Origin: Gammaproteobacteria bacterium | GTDB lineage: Bacteria; Pseudomonadota; Gammaproteobacteria; Ga0077536 | Direction: 5' to 3' | Assembly (NCBI GenBank): GCA_024234975.1 | Contig: JACKNH010000015.1 | Location: forward strand, 1-64,000 | DNA length: 64,000 bases | Part shown: positions 50,896 to 60,392 of the stretch, piece after piece | How positions within the stretch are numbered: the first letter of the stretch is position 1 | Layout of the letters: each line of letters starts with the position of its first letter | Made by a program: the position numbers and the translations under genes | The notes under the pieces: generated by a model | Databases searched by the model: none | The model's input: the letters and a program-made list of their open reading frames with translations, nothing else | Told to the model about the DNA's origin: nothing

Positions 50896-50955
50896 AATCA
50901 GTCCAATTCGTTCGATACATCCGTGACATAAGGCAACGTCGGCAAGGAGACAGCA

Positions 50956-53232
50956 GTGAGTACAAGGTTCAACGCGCGTCATTTCGCACCCACCCGGCTG
51001 GCAGTTGCATTTGCCGCGGCCGGCATCACCTCAGCGATTCCGGTTGCTCAGGCGGCCGATAGCGATGACGCCCAGGCCGGGCTGCTGGACAGGATCGTAG
51101 TGTCCGCCAGGGCCACCCATGTGGCCGATGTTGCCGGCTCCGTACAGTTCCTCGATGCGCCAGTACTCAAGCAGGCTGCCTATAACGACATCAACCGCAT
51201 CCTGCGCCTGGTGCCCGGCGTGAACCTGGTGGAGGAGGACGGCTTCGGCTTGCGGCCGAATATCGGCATCCGCGGCTCGGGCACTGACCGCAACAGCAAG
51301 ATTGCGGTGATGGAGGATGGCGTACTGATAGCGCCAGCCCCGTATGCAGCGCCCTCCGCGTACTACTTCCCTCGCGCCAGCCGCATGACGGGTGTCGAAA
51401 TCAGCAAAGGTCCGGCGGCGATAAAATACGGCCCGCAAACGGTGGCCGGCGCCTTGAATCTGTTCTCCGCCCCCGTGCCCACGACGGCTCAGCCGCTGGG
51501 CGGCGACGTGGCGATCTACGGTGGCAACTTCGGCACCTGGCGCGGTCACGCGCGTGCCTCAGCGCGCTATGAAACCACCGGACCGGTCGATGTCGGTTTC
51601 ATGATTGAAACACTGCAGGAGCATTCCGACGGCTTCAAGAATCTCGATTCCGGTGGCAGCACCGGTTACCGCATCGAGGACTATGTCGCCAAGCTGCAAC
51701 TGGCGAGCAAGGCCGGTGCGCGTTTCGAACAGGTGGCGGAGCTGAAGTTGCAGTATTCCGACGAAACTTCGGACGAAACCTATCTCGGTCTGACGCTGGA
51801 CGATTTCGCCGCGGATCCCTACCGCCGCTATCGCGCCAGCCAGCTCGACCAGATGAATGTCGACCACAAGCTGCTGCAGTTTTCGCATCGAATCGTCTTC
51901 AACGATGTCGTCGATGTCACCACCATGGCGTACTACACAGAGACCGCGCGCGCCTGGTACAAACTCAATGACGTTGCCAGCGGTGGATCACTTCGCAGCA
52001 TCGCCGCGGTGACGATGGACCCGGTCACTTACGCGGAAGGGTATCAGAACCTTGTCGGCGCATCGGGGTATACCAGCGCGGTCGATGCGTTGCGCGTGCG
52101 TAACAACAATCGCGAATACTACTCGGCCGGTGTGCAGTCCGTGGTCGGGATCAGGCTGGAAGGCGGCGCCAGCGAGCATTTGGTCGAAGCGTCATTCCGT
52201 TATCACGAAGACGAGGAGGATCGCTTCCAACAGGATGATCGTTACCAGATGGTCGACGGCGCGATGGTCATGACCACCGCCGGTGCGCCCGGCAGCAACG
52301 CCAATCGCATCGGTGCGGCGCAGGCATGGGCGTTCTACCTGCGTGACACCGTCGACATCGGTCGCTGGACATTGGTGCCGGGCGTCCGTTACGAGACCAT
52401 TGACCTGCGGCGGACGGATTATGCGGCGACTGATCCCGACCGTACGGTCCCGGCATCGGTGCGTGATAACGATGTCGATGTCTGGATTCCAGGTCTCGGC
52501 GCACGTTATGCGTTGACCGACAGCCTCAGCCTGGTCGGCGGCGTTCACCGCGGCTTTGCCAGCCCGGCGCCTGGTTCGACGGCAGACGCGGAACTGTCAT
52601 GGAACTACGAAGGCGGCATGCGCTATGGCAACGATGCCGTTGCGCTGGAAGTCGTCGGCTACTTCAACGACTTCAGCAACCTGGTCGGAACCTGTACCAA
52701 TTCAACCGGCGGCGGCTGCCAGATCGGCGATCAGTATGACGGTGGCAGTGCGCATGTCTGGGGCGTGGAAGTGATGGCGCAATACGATGCCGCGGCTTCC
52801 GTCGGCAGCCCGATCGCGCTGCCGGTGTCGGTGACCTACACCTATACCAAAGGTGAGTTCCGCAGCAGCTTCAACAGTGCGTTCGAAGAGTGGGGTAATG
52901 TGAGCCGCGGCGACGAGATGCCGCACCTGTCGCCGCACCAGCTGACCTTGCGCGCTGGCGCAGAAGCGGAACGTTGGCGCGTCTATGGCACCATGAGCTA
53001 CGTTTCCCGATCCCGTGCAGTTGCCGGCAATGGTCCCATTCCGGCCACGCGGAGAATCGACGCACGCACGATCTTCGACGTCTCGGCGGAAGTCGATGTC
53101 ATCGATAACGTGAGCGTATTCGGCAGTATCCAGAATCTTACCGACGAGGTGTACAACGTCGCCTGGACGCCAGCCGGCGCGCGGCCGGGGTTGCCACGCA
53201 CGTTCACAGGTGGTGTTCGTCTGGCATTTTGA
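50956..53232 (+). CDS. TonB-dependent outer-membrane receptor (FecA-like siderophore/iron-chelate type)
   Basis: A 758-residue receptor. The signal peptide (about 1-33, ending AQA-A) is followed by a short pre-plug with a TonB-box-like D-R-I-V-V-S-A stretch (about 45-52), a plug domain (about 55-180, with RLVPGVNLVEEDG and ISKGPAAIKYGPQTVAGALN) and a 22-strand barrel ending in aromatic F (GGVRLAF). Plug features resemble ferric-citrate-type FecA. It starts at GTG 50956 with AAGGAGA upstream. The Fur box supports an iron cargo. No periplasmic regulator (FecR) or sigma factor is adjacent. Confidence 0.9.
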   Translation: MSTRFNARHFAPTRLAVAFAAAGITSAIPVAQAADSDDAQAGLLDRIVVSARATHVADVAGSVQFLDAPVLKQAAYNDINRILRLVPGVNLVEEDGFGLRPNIGIRGSGTDRNSKIAVMEDGVLIAPAPYAAPSAYYFPRASRMTGVEISKGPAAIKYGPQTVAGALNLFSAPVPTTAQPLGGDVAIYGGNFGTWRGHARASARYETTGPVDVGFMIETLQEHSDGFKNLDSGGSTGYRIEDYVAKLQLASKAGARFEQVAELKLQYSDETSDETYLGLTLDDFAADPYRRYRASQLDQMNVDHKLLQFSHRIVFNDVVDVTTMAYYTETARAWYKLNDVASGGSLRSIAAVTMDPVTYAEGYQNLVGASGYTSAVDALRVRNNNREYYSAGVQSVVGIRLEGGASEHLVEASFRYHEDEEDRFQQDDRYQMVDGAMVMTTAGAPGSNANRIGAAQAWAFYLRDTVDIGRWTLVPGVRYETIDLRRTDYAATDPDRTVPASVRDNDVDVWIPGLGARYALTDSLSLVGGVHRGFASPAPGSTADAELSWNYEGGMRYGNDAVALEVVGYFNDFSNLVGTCTNSTGGGCQIGDQYDGGSAHVWGVEVMAQYDAAASVGSPIALPVSVTYTYTKGEFRSSFNSAFEEWGNVSRGDEMPHLSPHQLTLRAGAEAERWRVYGTMSYVSRSRAVAGNGPIPATRRIDARTIFDVSAEVDVIDNVSVFGSIQNLTDEVYNVAWTPAGARPGLPRTFTGGVRLAF

Positions 53233-53341
53233 GATGCGCGCACCGCTGCGCGCGACAGGTCGCGACCAGCTGGCAGGCATCCGCGCGAAGCAGCGCAGAA
53301 GGCTGTCAACCTGCAAGGTAAAGGCGCGTTGTAGTCATCAA

Positions 53342-53409
53342 TGCTCTATCCCCCCCAGAGCAGGCCCCGCCCACCCCAAGGCCGTATCCCCCCCACGGCC
53401 GGGCGGGGC
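53342..53409. terminator. twin C-loop hairpins in the convergent gap (possible terminator)
   Basis: Two 6-bp hairpins, TGCTCT/AGAGCA (53342-53362) and GGCCGT/ACGGCC (53380-53400), carry the identical nine-base loop ATCCCCCCC although their stems differ. The second is enclosed by a further 9-bp stem, GCCCCGCCC/GGGCGGGGC (53364-53372 with 53401-53409). It lies between the convergent TonB-receptor and SelD-fusion genes, where a bidirectional terminator would be useful, but there is no T-tract on either strand. Confidence 0.55.
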
Positions 53410-53426
53410 ACTTCTATCTCTACCGA

Positions 53427-55463
53427 TTAGACACGCCTGATGCGCCCGATGATCGTCGCGTGCTGCAGACCCAGGGATTGCAGCGCTGTGATGCAGGCAT
53501 CGGCACTGATTGCGGGAACTACTGCCACCAATGCCCCGGACGCATGCTGGTCATGCAACCAATTCGCATGTGGATGATTCGCCGTGTGGGTTAACCGGGA
53601 TGTTTCGTAACCCATGCCATCCAGCCTCTCACCCAACATCAATGCATTGGCCGACCAACCGGCGACCGCCAGTACGGGTAAGCGATCAAGATCGAGTTCA
53701 ATGCCCAACGGTGCTGGACACATTTGTTGCAAGTGCCAGGACAGGCCGCGCCGATCGAGATACGCGACCTTTTTGGCGCCATGCAATTTCAATTGTTCGA
53801 GACCCGATACGACGCTTGCCTGCAGTTGAGTCAGAGCCGCGGCGTATGCACGGCCGTTCACCGCCAACCTTCGCGCATCGGCAAGTGTCGCGCCGGCGCC
53901 GACCGGGCCGGTGAGGACGATGGCATCACCTTCAAGTATGTCGCGCAACGGTTCGGGTTCGATGATGCCATGCAGGCGAACGCCCACGGCGTACGTCTCG
54001 CCCTGCGCAGTCTCGATACCGCCCAGCGCGATGTGCGTGGCTTCGAATGCTGAATGAATACCGTGCAACAGTTGCGCGATTTCGTCACGCTGATGTTCTT
54101 CGGCCAACGCCGGTAACAGCAGCGAAATATCCGCACGGCCGGTCTGACCCCTCGCGGTGTGCCAGCGATTGGCCCACTGTGTTGCCAGCAGCCTGCCTGC
54201 CAGCCATGGATCGTCCACCCACAGAGCTTGCAGATCAAAAATGCCGTCGGCTGCACGTGACAACTGACGCGCGGATGACTCAACTGCAGCAGCCAACGGC
54301 GGCGGTGTTGTTCCAGCAGCGTCAGGGACGCGATAGCGCTGCATGAACCTGCTGTCTATCCAGTGTTTCCAGCGCCACACCCAATCACCTGCGATGCTGA
54401 AACGGCCTCGCGTCGCGACGGCATGTTTTTCGCCGGCGCTGAGAATGCTCAGGAAGTTTCGTTGTGGCCGGTAGCGCACGAGGCGTCGATCTTCGGCGGC
54501 GGCGCGCAGGTTGTGCGCCAGTATCGGCCCTTCACGGACTGCGAAGACACCGGCCTTGGGGACCTGCCCGGTATTGAGACTGGCAACGTCCCCCGCGGCA
54601 AACACATCGGGATGGGAAACGCTGCGCAAGCGGCTGTCCACTTGTACGAAGCCGCGGCTGTCGGTGGCAAGCCCGGAAGTCGCCAGCCAGGCATGGGCTT
54701 TGACCGGCGTCGCCCACAGCACGTCATCGAAATGAAATTCGCGGCCGCTGGCATCGGTCAGACGCCCCACGTCTGTTTCGCTGACATCCGCGTCGTTGAT
54801 GACCTGAATATTCTGCCGCGCCAGCCGTGCTTGAAACTGCTGGCGGACAGCGGCGGGGTATCCGCCAAGGATTTCGCTGCCCGCGTTGAGCAACGTCAGT
54901 GTGACCTTGTCCTCGCGTTGGTTTGCATCATCGCGCGAGAGTGCGTGATCGATTGCCAGAACAAGTTCAACGCCGGCGGCGCCGCCGCCGACGACCGCGA
55001 GTCGGTAGCGGGCATCGCTGGCATCCATGCGGGTTCGAATCGCCTGCCACGCGCCCAACAGATTGGCGACCGGCTTCACGCCAATGCCCCAACGATACTC
55101 GCTGCGCGTTGGAATGACGGGCGTTCCGCCGGTGTTCAACGACAGCAAGTCGTAATGCAATGGCGGTCTATCCGCGAACGAAATGACACGTTCGTTGGCG
55201 TCGATGGCCGTGACGGTATCCAGCAACAGCCGTGCGCCGGTGTGAGTGGCAAGGCGCAGCAGATCGATATGCGCGGCTTCAAAATCGTAGTGGCCGGCGA
55301 TGAGGCCGGGCAACATGCCGGAATAGGGCGCGTAGACTGCGGGATTGATCAATGTGATGCGCAGGGGCGGGGACTTGAGCGCAAACCGACGCAGTACCTC
55401 AACATGGCTGTGGCCACCACCGACCAGTACCAGGTGCAATGGCGCAACTTGAGTGGGCGGCAT
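53427..55463 (-). CDS. NDH-2-like FAD oxidoreductase fused to a degenerate SelD-like domain
   Basis: A 678-residue fusion. Residues about 1-350 are a type II NADH dehydrogenase-like flavoprotein: GGGHSH at 15-20, a second NAD-binding VVGGGAAGVEL near 155-165 and a third FAD contact VFAAGDVA. Residues about 370-678 align with selenide, water dikinase/AIR-synthetase folds (DDPWLAGRLLATQWAN, GVRLHG, EGDAIVLTGPVGAG), yet the CGCK active-site cysteine region is missing and the GGHT block reads GGIET. NDH-SelD fusions are known, mainly in cyanobacteria; here selenophosphate synthesis is unlikely. The start is ATG 55463. Confidence 0.85.
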   Translation of the reverse strand: MPPTQVAPLHLVLVGGGHSHVEVLRRFALKSPPLRITLINPAVYAPYSGMLPGLIAGHYDFEAAHIDLLRLATHTGARLLLDTVTAIDANERVISFADRPPLHYDLLSLNTGGTPVIPTRSEYRWGIGVKPVANLLGAWQAIRTRMDASDARYRLAVVGGGAAGVELVLAIDHALSRDDANQREDKVTLTLLNAGSEILGGYPAAVRQQFQARLARQNIQVINDADVSETDVGRLTDASGREFHFDDVLWATPVKAHAWLATSGLATDSRGFVQVDSRLRSVSHPDVFAAGDVASLNTGQVPKAGVFAVREGPILAHNLRAAAEDRRLVRYRPQRNFLSILSAGEKHAVATRGRFSIAGDWVWRWKHWIDSRFMQRYRVPDAAGTTPPPLAAAVESSARQLSRAADGIFDLQALWVDDPWLAGRLLATQWANRWHTARGQTGRADISLLLPALAEEHQRDEIAQLLHGIHSAFEATHIALGGIETAQGETYAVGVRLHGIIEPEPLRDILEGDAIVLTGPVGAGATLADARRLAVNGRAYAAALTQLQASVVSGLEQLKLHGAKKVAYLDRRGLSWHLQQMCPAPLGIELDLDRLPVLAVAGWSANALMLGERLDGMGYETSRLTHTANHPHANWLHDQHASGALVAVVPAISADACITALQSLGLQHATIIGRIRRV

Positions 55464-55521
55464 CAGGCCGCGCAACCGCTGACGGCCGCTGCCCGGCTGT
55501 CATGCCCGGTGCGCAAACGCT

Positions 55522-56757
55522 TCACAAAGTGCCGAAGAACGCGCGCAGTTCACTGGCGACCAGTGCCGGTTCCTCCCACTCGAGGAAATGCCCGCCGACA
55601 TGCGTGTCGGTCCAGCGTTGCACGTTGTACAGCCGCTCGCCGAACTCGCGTGGCGCGGGTGGGAACAAGTCCTTATGGCTCATCAACATCCCCACCGGCA
55701 CCTCGACCTTGCCCGTGAGGCCGCGGTCGCGAACGAATTCGTAATACATCCGGACCGAAGAATTGATGGTGCCTGTGGCCCAGTAGATCATCAGGTTGGT
55801 CAACAGATCATCCTTGGAAAAGCGGAATTCGATATCGCCACCGGTATCACCCCAGGCGCGGAACTTCTCGATGATCCACGCGGCAAGTCCGGCGGGAGAA
55901 TCATTCAGCGCCTGTCCCAGTGTCTGCGGTTTCGACATATGCATGCGGGCATAGGCAATCTCGCCTTCAATCGCCGCGGAGGCCTTGATGAAATCCTGCT
56001 CCGCCGCGGTGAACCTGGGCGGCTCACTGACGCCCAGCGCGCCGATGATGCCGCTCAAGTGGACGCCGGCCACCTGCTCGGGATGGGCGAGCGCCATTTG
56101 CACGCTGGTGTTGGCGCCAAGGTCGCTGCCACGCAAGCCGTAACGTTGATATCCCAGAATGTCGTGCATCAATGTGGTGAGGCGGGCGGCGGTCTGCGGA
56201 AAGCCGACGCCGCGGAAATCGGGCAGCGAAGAGAAGCCGTAACCCGGCAGCGATGCGACCACGACGTGAAACGCCGGTGCGCCGGGTGCACCGTGGTTAT
56301 CCGGATCGTTCAACAGTGGCAGCACATCGAGCATCTGCACGAAGCTGCTGGGCCAACCGTGCAGCAACAGCAAAGGCAATGCATCGTCGCGCGCGCTGGG
56401 CGCGTGGATATAGTGGATCCGCAGCCGATCAATTTCGGCCTGGTAGTGCGGAAAGCTGTTCAACCGCGCTTCAACGGCACGCCAGTCAAAGCCATCCGCC
56501 CAGTATGCGAGCAGTTCACGCAGGTAGGCGGTGTCGGTACCGTAGTCCCAACCGCTACCCGGGATCTGGTCCGGCCAGCGGGTGTTGTTGATGCGCTGTT
56601 TGAGATCCCCTATGACTGCATCGGGGATATGGATTGAAAAGGGTTCGCTCATCGTAGTGGTCTCTTGTGCGGCTAGCGGCGCGCCCGACGTGGCGCCGGC
56701 CAGTGCGCCTGCTCTCAGCAGGTTGAACGTGTGCAGATTGAATTCACGTCGCTTCAT
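55522..56757 (-). CDS. epoxide hydrolase (EHN domain plus alpha/beta-hydrolase)
   Basis: A 411-residue alpha/beta-hydrolase. The N-terminal EHN domain (about 38-145) precedes the hydrolase core: HGWP oxyanion loop (133-136), nucleophile D212 in RGSDLGANTS and the catalytic histidine in GGHFLEW near the C-terminus. It opens epoxide rings to diols; homologues act on juvenile-hormone-like or xenobiotic epoxides. A leader of about 31 residues beginning with RR and ending PLAAQ may be a Tat or Sec signal; an ATG at residue 36 would give the cytoplasmic form. It is followed by the SelD-fusion gene across a 58-base gap on the same strand. Confidence 0.88.
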   Translation of the reverse strand: MKRREFNLHTFNLLRAGALAGATSGAPLAAQETTTMSEPFSIHIPDAVIGDLKQRINNTRWPDQIPGSGWDYGTDTAYLRELLAYWADGFDWRAVEARLNSFPHYQAEIDRLRIHYIHAPSARDDALPLLLLHGWPSSFVQMLDVLPLLNDPDNHGAPGAPAFHVVVASLPGYGFSSLPDFRGVGFPQTAARLTTLMHDILGYQRYGLRGSDLGANTSVQMALAHPEQVAGVHLSGIIGALGVSEPPRFTAAEQDFIKASAAIEGEIAYARMHMSKPQTLGQALNDSPAGLAAWIIEKFRAWGDTGGDIEFRFSKDDLLTNLMIYWATGTINSSVRMYYEFVRDRGLTGKVEVPVGMLMSHKDLFPPAPREFGERLYNVQRWTDTHVGGHFLEWEEPALVASELRAFFGTL

Positions 56758-56892
56758 TGAACGGATGTCATGCCGGTTGGTTCACGGTAACAGCGCATGG
56801 CCAGTATAGGCATAACGCGGGCGAAGGCCAGCCGGCTGGCATGGTCGCGGTGCCGCACGACTGATCGTGCGGTGCGTTCCAGGGCCCGTGGA

Positions 56893-57807
56893 TCAAGCGC
56901 GCCGGATGGCCAGCCAGATCCCCAGCATCACCAGCGCTGCGCCGATGATGTGATAGTGGTGCAGCTTTTCGTTCAGAAAGATGACCGCCAATGCGGCGCC
57001 GGATACCGGAATCAGGTTGCCGAAAATCGATGCCCGATTGGGACCTATGGCCGGCAGAACGTGGTTCCACAGATAAGTGGCGAACAAGGTGGGAAACAAC
57101 GCCAGGTAACAGATCGAAATAACCACGCCACCGGACAAGTTGAAAGTAGGCGCGCGACTCATCTCGAACAGACACAACGGTAGCAACAATACCGCCCCGC
57201 TCAACGCAATGATGAACATCATCACGTCGGCAGTTGGCCGGTAGTCGCGCCGACCCAGTTGCACGGAGTACAAAGACCAGCCGCAAACGGCGCTCAGCAT
57301 GATGAGATCGCCGATGTTGATATCCAGCGTCAGCAAGGTCTGCAGGCTGCCCTTGCAAATCATGATCACGATACCGGTGAATGCGAAAGCGATGCCGAAC
57401 TTCTGCTGGCGGCTGAGCCAGGTCCCGGCGATGAGTAAAGCCATGACTGCGGTCACCGCCGGTTGGCTGGCATTCACCAGTACCGCGTTGGTTGCGGAGG
57501 TGAAGTAAACCGCGATGACCGCCAGTGTACTGCCGGCGGTCATGAACGTCGCCAGCAGGAACAGCGACCGGAAATGGCGCCGCACCATCGGCCATTGCTG
57601 ACGCAGCCGCGGCCAGACCAGCGGCGACAGCACGAGCAATGCAAGCGACCAACGTAGAAATGACAGCGTCAGCGGTGGCACATCGCCGACAATCGCACGC
57701 GTTACGACCGGCGGCGTGCCCCAGATGATGTTGCTGAGGGCGGCAAGCAGGTAGGCGGTGCCATGGCCGAGGGGACGGTCGGAATGTGTGGCGTTGCTGT
57801 CGGTCAT
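56893..57807 (-). CDS. EamA/DMT-family transporter
   Basis: A 304-residue inner-membrane protein with ten helices in two EamA repeats (first half about 15-150, second about 160-300; conserved glycines and prolines such as [13 protein letters not shown] and [10 protein letters not shown]). DMT proteins move amino acids, nucleotide sugars or metabolites; the substrate is unknown. Only about 135 bases separate its stop from the epoxide hydrolase start. The strong promoter side is at its 5' end, divergent from the chemoreceptor gene. Confidence 0.88.
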   Translation of the reverse strand: MTDSNATHSDRPLGHGTAYLLAALSNIIWGTPPVVTRAIVGDVPPLTLSFLRWSLALLVLSPLVWPRLRQQWPMVRRHFRSLFLLATFMTAGSTLAVIAVYFTSATNAVLVNASQPAVTAVMALLIAGTWLSRQQKFGIAFAFTGIVIMICKGSLQTLLTLDINIGDLIMLSAVCGWSLYSVQLGRRDYRPTADVMMFIIALSGAVLLLPLCLFEMSRAPTFNLSGGVVISICYLALFPTLFATYLWNHVLPAIGPNRASIFGNLIPVSGAALAVIFLNEKLHHYHIIGAALVMLGIWLAIRRA

Positions 57808-57974
57808 GCGTGGCAGTGCGTTCCGCGGCGCTCCGGGTGAGCAGGCAGCCCGTGCATCGGATGCCCAGGGCGCCGGCAGTCTGGCGCGAACCGGTGGTAA
57901 CCGTCAAGGATTCTCATTATCAGTCGATATCCGATGCGGGAACCAATCCTGGACGTTCCCCACCGGAGAAATCA

Positions 57975-58979
57975 ATGCGAAGCGCACCCATGGCAGCCGA
58001 CCCGCTGCAACATGATGGACAGGTCGACGACATGGATGCCAACAACGCTGATGACATGCTCCTGGTGGAGCAGTTCTTCCATGGCTCGCAGGCGCTGGGC
58101 GAAATCCGCGAAGCGATGGCCGGCAGCATGGCCCGGCTGAACGACGAGAGCCGGCGCGCAGGGGAGCAGCGGGCGGTATTCGCCACCGGTGCGCAGCAGC
58201 TTGCCCGGATGGAAGGTACGCTCGGCGCCATCGGTCAACGCGCCACTGCCTGCCTGACCGGCATCAGCAACATCGACGACCTCGTCACCCAGGTGCGTCA
58301 GTTCGTCGAAGTGATCGATACCATCTCCAAGCAGACCAATCTGCTCGCACTGAACTCCGCCGTTGAAGCCGCGCGTGCCGGTGTTCACGGCAAGGGTTTC
58401 GCTGTACTTGCGACAGCGGTACGTGAGTTGGCAACTGAAACCCGCGAAGCTGCCCACAGCATCAGTGAAGCGGTATCCGGTATGGAAGAAGCGGCCGCCA
58501 CGGCAGGTGGCGATGTCAATGATATGGCAACCGAGGCCGGCACCCTGGCCGAGTCCACGCGAAGCTTCAGTCAGGACATGAAAGGCCTGCTGGATGCGTC
58601 ACAATCCCTGCACGATACGGTCAATATCGCGGCGCGCCAGAGCTTCATCAACACCGTGAAAATGGATCACGTGGTGTGGAAGTCGGAGCTGTATCGGATG
58701 ATTTTCGGTTTCTCCGGCAAGAAGCTGGACGAATTCGCCGACCATACGCAATGCCGGCTGGGTAAATGGTATTACACCGGTGAGGGTGCGCAGTTGTATC
58801 GCGGCAACCGCGCCTTTCAGGCGCTGGATAAACCGCACGCCGGTGTGCATCAGAGCGGCATCGAAGCCGCCCGGCTGGCCTCCCAGGGTGACTTCGATGG
58901 TTGCCGCGCGGCGTTGGCCGCGATGGAGCGCTACAGCTTCCAGGTCATGTCCGCTTTGAGTGATCTCGCCGCTGACTGA
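57975..58979 (+). CDS. cytoplasmic methyl-accepting chemotaxis-like protein with C-terminal CZB domain
   Basis: A 334-residue soluble protein with no transmembrane segment. A signalling helical hairpin (about 60-220) includes the tip [18 protein letters not shown] and a long heptad region. It ends in a chemoreceptor zinc-binding domain with the full ligand set H232, C260, H288, H292 ([20 protein letters not shown]). CZB proteins sense zinc and, through the cysteine, hypochlorous acid. Whether it feeds the chemotaxis or a c-di-GMP pathway is unclear. The start is the ATG at 57975 with GGAGA upstream. Confidence 0.87.
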   Translation: MRSAPMAADPLQHDGQVDDMDANNADDMLLVEQFFHGSQALGEIREAMAGSMARLNDESRRAGEQRAVFATGAQQLARMEGTLGAIGQRATACLTGISNIDDLVTQVRQFVEVIDTISKQTNLLALNSAVEAARAGVHGKGFAVLATAVRELATETREAAHSISEAVSGMEEAAATAGGDVNDMATEAGTLAESTRSFSQDMKGLLDASQSLHDTVNIAARQSFINTVKMDHVVWKSELYRMIFGFSGKKLDEFADHTQCRLGKWYYTGEGAQLYRGNRAFQALDKPHAGVHQSGIEAARLASQGDFDGCRAALAAMERYSFQVMSALSDLAAD

Positions 58980-59015
58980 GCTTTCACCGCGACGGCGGAT
59001 TCCTTTCCCGACAAC

Positions 59016-60182
59016 TCAATCCGGCAGATCTGATCGGAACGAGCGATCATCACAGTTGTACGTTTCGTAGGGCAGATCGGAAACGTACAGCACGTCACGT
59101 CCCTGGTGGACGCCTTCGAAGTACAGCGGGTCCACCGCTTCGTATTCGCGGACGAGCGCCGATTGCGCAGGGTCGACGCGGAAGCGCTCGGTCACCTGGA
59201 ACTCGCCGCTGTGCGGTGTACGCGTGTCGGCAGACAAAATGCCGGGCAGAAATCCACGCGTGGTGACCGTCAGCACATCGTTGTCCCAATGGCCTATCGA
59301 ATAACCGCCGCGGCTGGGCGCGAGGTTGGCAGGAAAATCACTCTGGTCCAGATGAATCGTTCGCACCAGGCTCATCAGCCCGTAGGTCAATGTGATGGTC
59401 GATTCGGTCTGCTCGACGCGGTTGATCGGGTTGTCGAAGGTCCAGTCGAACAGAATGTTGGTGGTTTCACAGCGCAGGCGCGGATTGTCAGTGGAGGAAC
59501 CATCGAAGTTGGCCACCGCCTGCTTGCCGGCCTCGGTCAATGGGCGCAGGCTGGGCCGTCGCCAGGTGGTTCCCAGCGGGTCATCGGTAAAGGATTCCGG
59601 TGTGCCACGTGAACCGGGAAAGGCGCGGGCGCCTTCCGGCAACTGGCCCGGGTCGAGCGTCGTGACGACGCTGATCGGCAGCAACGCGCCAGCCTGACCT
59701 CGCGGATCGGTCATCACCACCTGTTCCGCGGCCCAGTCACCGCTTATCACGGGATCGCCGTTGGCCAGGCGTTGCAGCGTCATCGGTTTGCGTGCGAGTT
59801 TCTCGGCTTTCACCAGTTGCCCGTAGCGATTCATGCTGTCGCCATTGGCCAGCGTGATGGTGCCCATGTAGCACGTGTTTTCCTTGAAGCGGTCGGGCGA
59901 GCCGGTGATGCGGATGGTGGAACCGGTGACAAACATCTCCTTGGACCAGCCGGAACGTTTCAGCACCGTGCCGCCACGTAATTCACATTTCCATTGGCTG
60001 ACACTGCCGTCGGCATTCTTCACATCGACGTAGATCCACGAGTGCGGATTGACGAACGCGATGTCGGCGATCGTGCCTTCGATCGCGATGTCCTTGTTCA
60101 AATCAAAATTCGCAATGCCGTGGTGGGCGGAGGACAGGGTCGGAAGCAACATTACGGCTGCGGCCAGTGCATACGGTTTCAT
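59016..60182 (-). CDS. DUF6152 family exported protein
   Basis: A 388-residue exported protein. The signal peptide (about 1-18, ending SSA-H) is followed by the DUF6152 block, HHGIANFDLNKDIAIEGTI with the F-V-N-P-H-S-W-I-Y-V-D-V turn. The remaining 270 residues hold no enzyme motif that I recognise but include a conserved D-R-F-K and W-x-x-x motif-rich region. The family is found widely in this group of Proteobacteria, function unknown. Start chosen at ATG 60182, giving the signal peptide; AAGG upstream. It is divergent from the TIR gene. Confidence 0.82.
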   Translation of the reverse strand: MKPYALAAAVMLLPTLSSAHHGIANFDLNKDIAIEGTIADIAFVNPHSWIYVDVKNADGSVSQWKCELRGGTVLKRSGWSKEMFVTGSTIRITGSPDRFKENTCYMGTITLANGDSMNRYGQLVKAEKLARKPMTLQRLANGDPVISGDWAAEQVVMTDPRGQAGALLPISVVTTLDPGQLPEGARAFPGSRGTPESFTDDPLGTTWRRPSLRPLTEAGKQAVANFDGSSTDNPRLRCETTNILFDWTFDNPINRVEQTESTITLTYGLMSLVRTIHLDQSDFPANLAPSRGGYSIGHWDNDVLTVTTRGFLPGILSADTRTPHSGEFQVTERFRVDPAQSALVREYEAVDPLYFEGVHQGRDVLYVSDLPYETYNCDDRSFRSDLPD

Positions 60183-60392
60183 CGGTGTGCCTTGTACGGT
60201 TTGGTTGCGGTGCAGGAACAGCCCATCGGGGACGAAGCTGCCACACGATAACAGCATTCCGGCATCCGTGCGTCATGCCGTTGCGACGAATTCGTTTTGC
60301 GATGCGATTGCGCCATGCGAGACTTGTTCAGGCCGGCCGTACTGCAGCAGACGCTTGCGAAAAATGGCCGTGCGGTATTCAAGGGAGGCGAT

